Shown: positions 62,760 through 64,000 of the stretch, piece by piece
How positions within the stretch are numbered: the stretch's first letter is position 1
How the letters are laid out: each line of letters starts with the position of its first letter
Source of the DNA: Nonomuraea guangzhouensis
GTDB taxonomy: Bacteria > Actinomycetota > Actinomycetes > Streptosporangiales > Streptosporangiaceae
DNA: 64,000 bases
NCBI RefSeq assembly: GCF_019396345.1
Contig: NZ_JAHKRM010000020.1
Span: forward strand, 186,001-250,000
Direction: 5' to 3'
Position numbers and translations under genes: made by a program
Notes under the pieces: model-generated
Seen by the model: only the letters and a program-made list of their open reading frames with translations
The model's database searches: none
What the model was told of the DNA's origin: nothing

Positions 62760-64000
62760 ATGAGCAGGGCGTCACGAGCGCATCAGCGCCTGGCGGTCCG
62801 CTATTTCGACGACCGCATCCTGCTCACCAACACCTCCGCATGGGCGTATTTCCGCCTTCCGACGGTCAGCTATGAGTTCGTCACGCCCGAAGAGCGTGAG
62901 GCGCTGGCCACCAACATCACGATCGCGCTGGCCACGATCAGGATGCCCGACGCCGAGGTCCACCTGAGGGTCGCGCACCGCACCTATCCCGCGGCCGAAT
63001 GGGCGATGGCGCTCAACGCCACCTCCGACGAGGGGTCGGGCTGGCGCGACTATCTGGAGGAGATGTACCGGCACGTCTGGGCCAAGGACTTCTGGTCCAA
63101 GGAGGTCTATCTCGGCGTCCGCCTCGGCCCTCGGGGCAAGCAGATGGGCGACGGCGTGTTCTCGCAGCTCTTCGGCTTCTACCAGCGTACGGAGAAGGCG
63201 CTCGGGATCGAGGACGACCATGTGCCGGACAGCGAGATCGGCAGATGGACCGAACAGGCCGAACGCCTGGGCCGGGCGCTCGCGTCCAGCGCCCTCTACG
63301 CCAGGCACGCCACCTCCGTTGAGGTGGCGTGGCTGTTCCAGCACTCGGCCGCGGGCGCGCTCGGTGACCCGCCGCCGTCGGCGAGCCCGAAGCGGCGCTG
63401 GGGCAAGGGCGAGATCGAGTCGCTGGTCGAGGGTGAGATCCACAACGGCAGGTCGCTGCTGCGCATCGTGCAGCCGCAGGGCGACTCCTATGTCGCGCAG
63501 CTGTCGTTCGCCCGCTTCCCGGACATCATGCCGTTCCCGGACGGCGAGCCGTGGTTGCACTTCGCCGACCAACTGCCCTTCCCCGTCGAGGTCTCGTCGC
63601 GGATGCGGCTCATCCCGCCGGTCAAGGCGTCGAAGGACGTCGCGCGCAAGCTCGCGCACGCGCGCGACATGGACATCCACATCCGCGAGGCCGGCGCCGA
63701 GGCGCCGCTCGCGCTGGCCGAGCAGATCGACGCGGCCCGCATGCTGGAGCACGGCATCACGAAGGAACGACTGCCCTTCGTGTACGGCTGGCACCGGCTG
63801 ATCGTGTCGGCCCCGACCGAGGACATGTGCGTCCAGCGGGTCGAAGCGGTCGTCGAGCACTACCGTGACATGGGCATCGACGTGGTCAACTCGACCGGTG
63901 ACCAGTTCTCGCTGTTCTGCGAGGCGCTGCCGGGGGAGAAGGTCAGGGTCAACGCCTATGCCCAGCGGCAGCCGCTGCGGACGATCGCCGGCGGTATGGC
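62760..64000 (+). CDS. VirB4/TcpF-like ATPase, 5' part
   Basis: Open to the end of the window with no stop; at least 413 residues. It starts MSRASRAHQRLAVRYFDDRILL and continues through a large N-terminal alpha/beta region (AWAYFRLPTVSYEF, FARFPDIMPFPDGEP) like that of conjugation ATPases of the VirB4/TcpF and SCO6880-related groups. The Walker motifs would lie beyond the window. ATG 62760 is used; ATG 62742 is in frame. It follows the fusion gene by 47 nt in the same operon. Confidence 0.75.
   Translation, partial: MSRASRAHQRLAVRYFDDRILLTNTSAWAYFRLPTVSYEFVTPEEREALATNITIALATIRMPDAEVHLRVAHRTYPAAEWAMALNATSDEGSGWRDYLEEMYRHVWAKDFWSKEVYLGVRLGPRGKQMGDGVFSQLFGFYQRTEKALGIEDDHVPDSEIGRWTEQAERLGRALASSALYARHATSVEVAWLFQHSAAGALGDPPPSASPKRRWGKGEIESLVEGEIHNGRSLLRIVQPQGDSYVAQLSFARFPDIMPFPDGEPWLHFADQLPFPVEVSSRMRLIPPVKASKDVARKLAHARDMDIHIREAGAEAPLALAEQIDAARMLEHGITKERLPFVYGWHRLIVSAPTEDMCVQRVEAVVEHYRDMGIDVVNSTGDQFSLFCEALPGEKVRVNAYAQRQPLRTIAGGM

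Overview
This 64 kb window is high-GC actinobacterial chromosome. The evidence is mycothiol-conjugate amidase, GTP-type PEP carboxykinase, a deazaflavin (F420)-type nitroreductase, Ser/Thr kinases, frequent GTG starts, and many genes whose start codon lies 6-8 nt after a TAnnnT -10 box (leaderless mRNAs). Gene content and style suggest Streptosporangiales (Nonomuraea-like). That placement is an inference from family content; no database search was run.

Layout. 1-7.3 kb: thioredoxin-like DUF255 protein, an unknown divergent protein, the mca operon, DUF4307, greA and a cell-wall C40 peptidase. 7.4-13.8 kb: a ribbon-helix-helix-like protein with a palindrome on its start codon, pckG, an amidohydrolase, a prenyl transferase (uppS-like) and a PIN-PhoH ATPase. 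13.8-19.4 kb: a response regulator / sensor kinase / GerMN-lipoprotein operon, a divergent transglycosylase-like protein with a CRP-consensus palindrome between them, and a large family-2 glycosyltransferase. 19.4-25.5 kb: a tightly coupled five-gene operon (3-hydroxybutyrate dehydrogenase, PucR/GAF regulator, MHS transporter, two hydrolases) that looks like uptake and breakdown of hydroxybutyrate-type esters. 25.6-31.3 kb: trpD behind a readable Trp attenuator, fumC, and two Ser/Thr kinases sharing an upstream sequence motif.

31.3-35 kb is the accessory patch: a long non-coding stretch, a small DUF5999 protein, a large serine integrase with leaderless promoter and upstream tandem repeats, then a decayed GNAT gene. 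35-49 kb: class I fumarase (the second fumarase type in the window), EamA exporter, divergent MocR-type regulator, an inositol/sugar-type dehydrogenase-isomerase pair followed by a truncated aldolase relic, MFS and DUF998 proteins, two SDRs with a divergent TetR and operator, DUF1707, glpX, TetR, DUF4245 and xseB. 49-57.5 kb: nitroreductase/TetR pair around a perfect 17-bp inverted repeat, xseA, a lipid-droplet-type protein with a very long Ala/Pro/Glu/Lys-rich middle, ispH, DUF6542-like, rmuC, a 12-cysteine exported protein and ychF.

58.2-64 kb (running off the end) is the most unusual part: a conjugation-type (Tcp/type IV secretion-like) operon with a TcpC-like protein, a small two-helix membrane protein, a 1035-residue protein joining a TcpE-like membrane domain to a MinD/ParA-like domain through a repetitive disordered linker, and the start of a VirB4/TcpF-like ATPase. 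The MinD-like domain has lost the usual Walker-A lysine.
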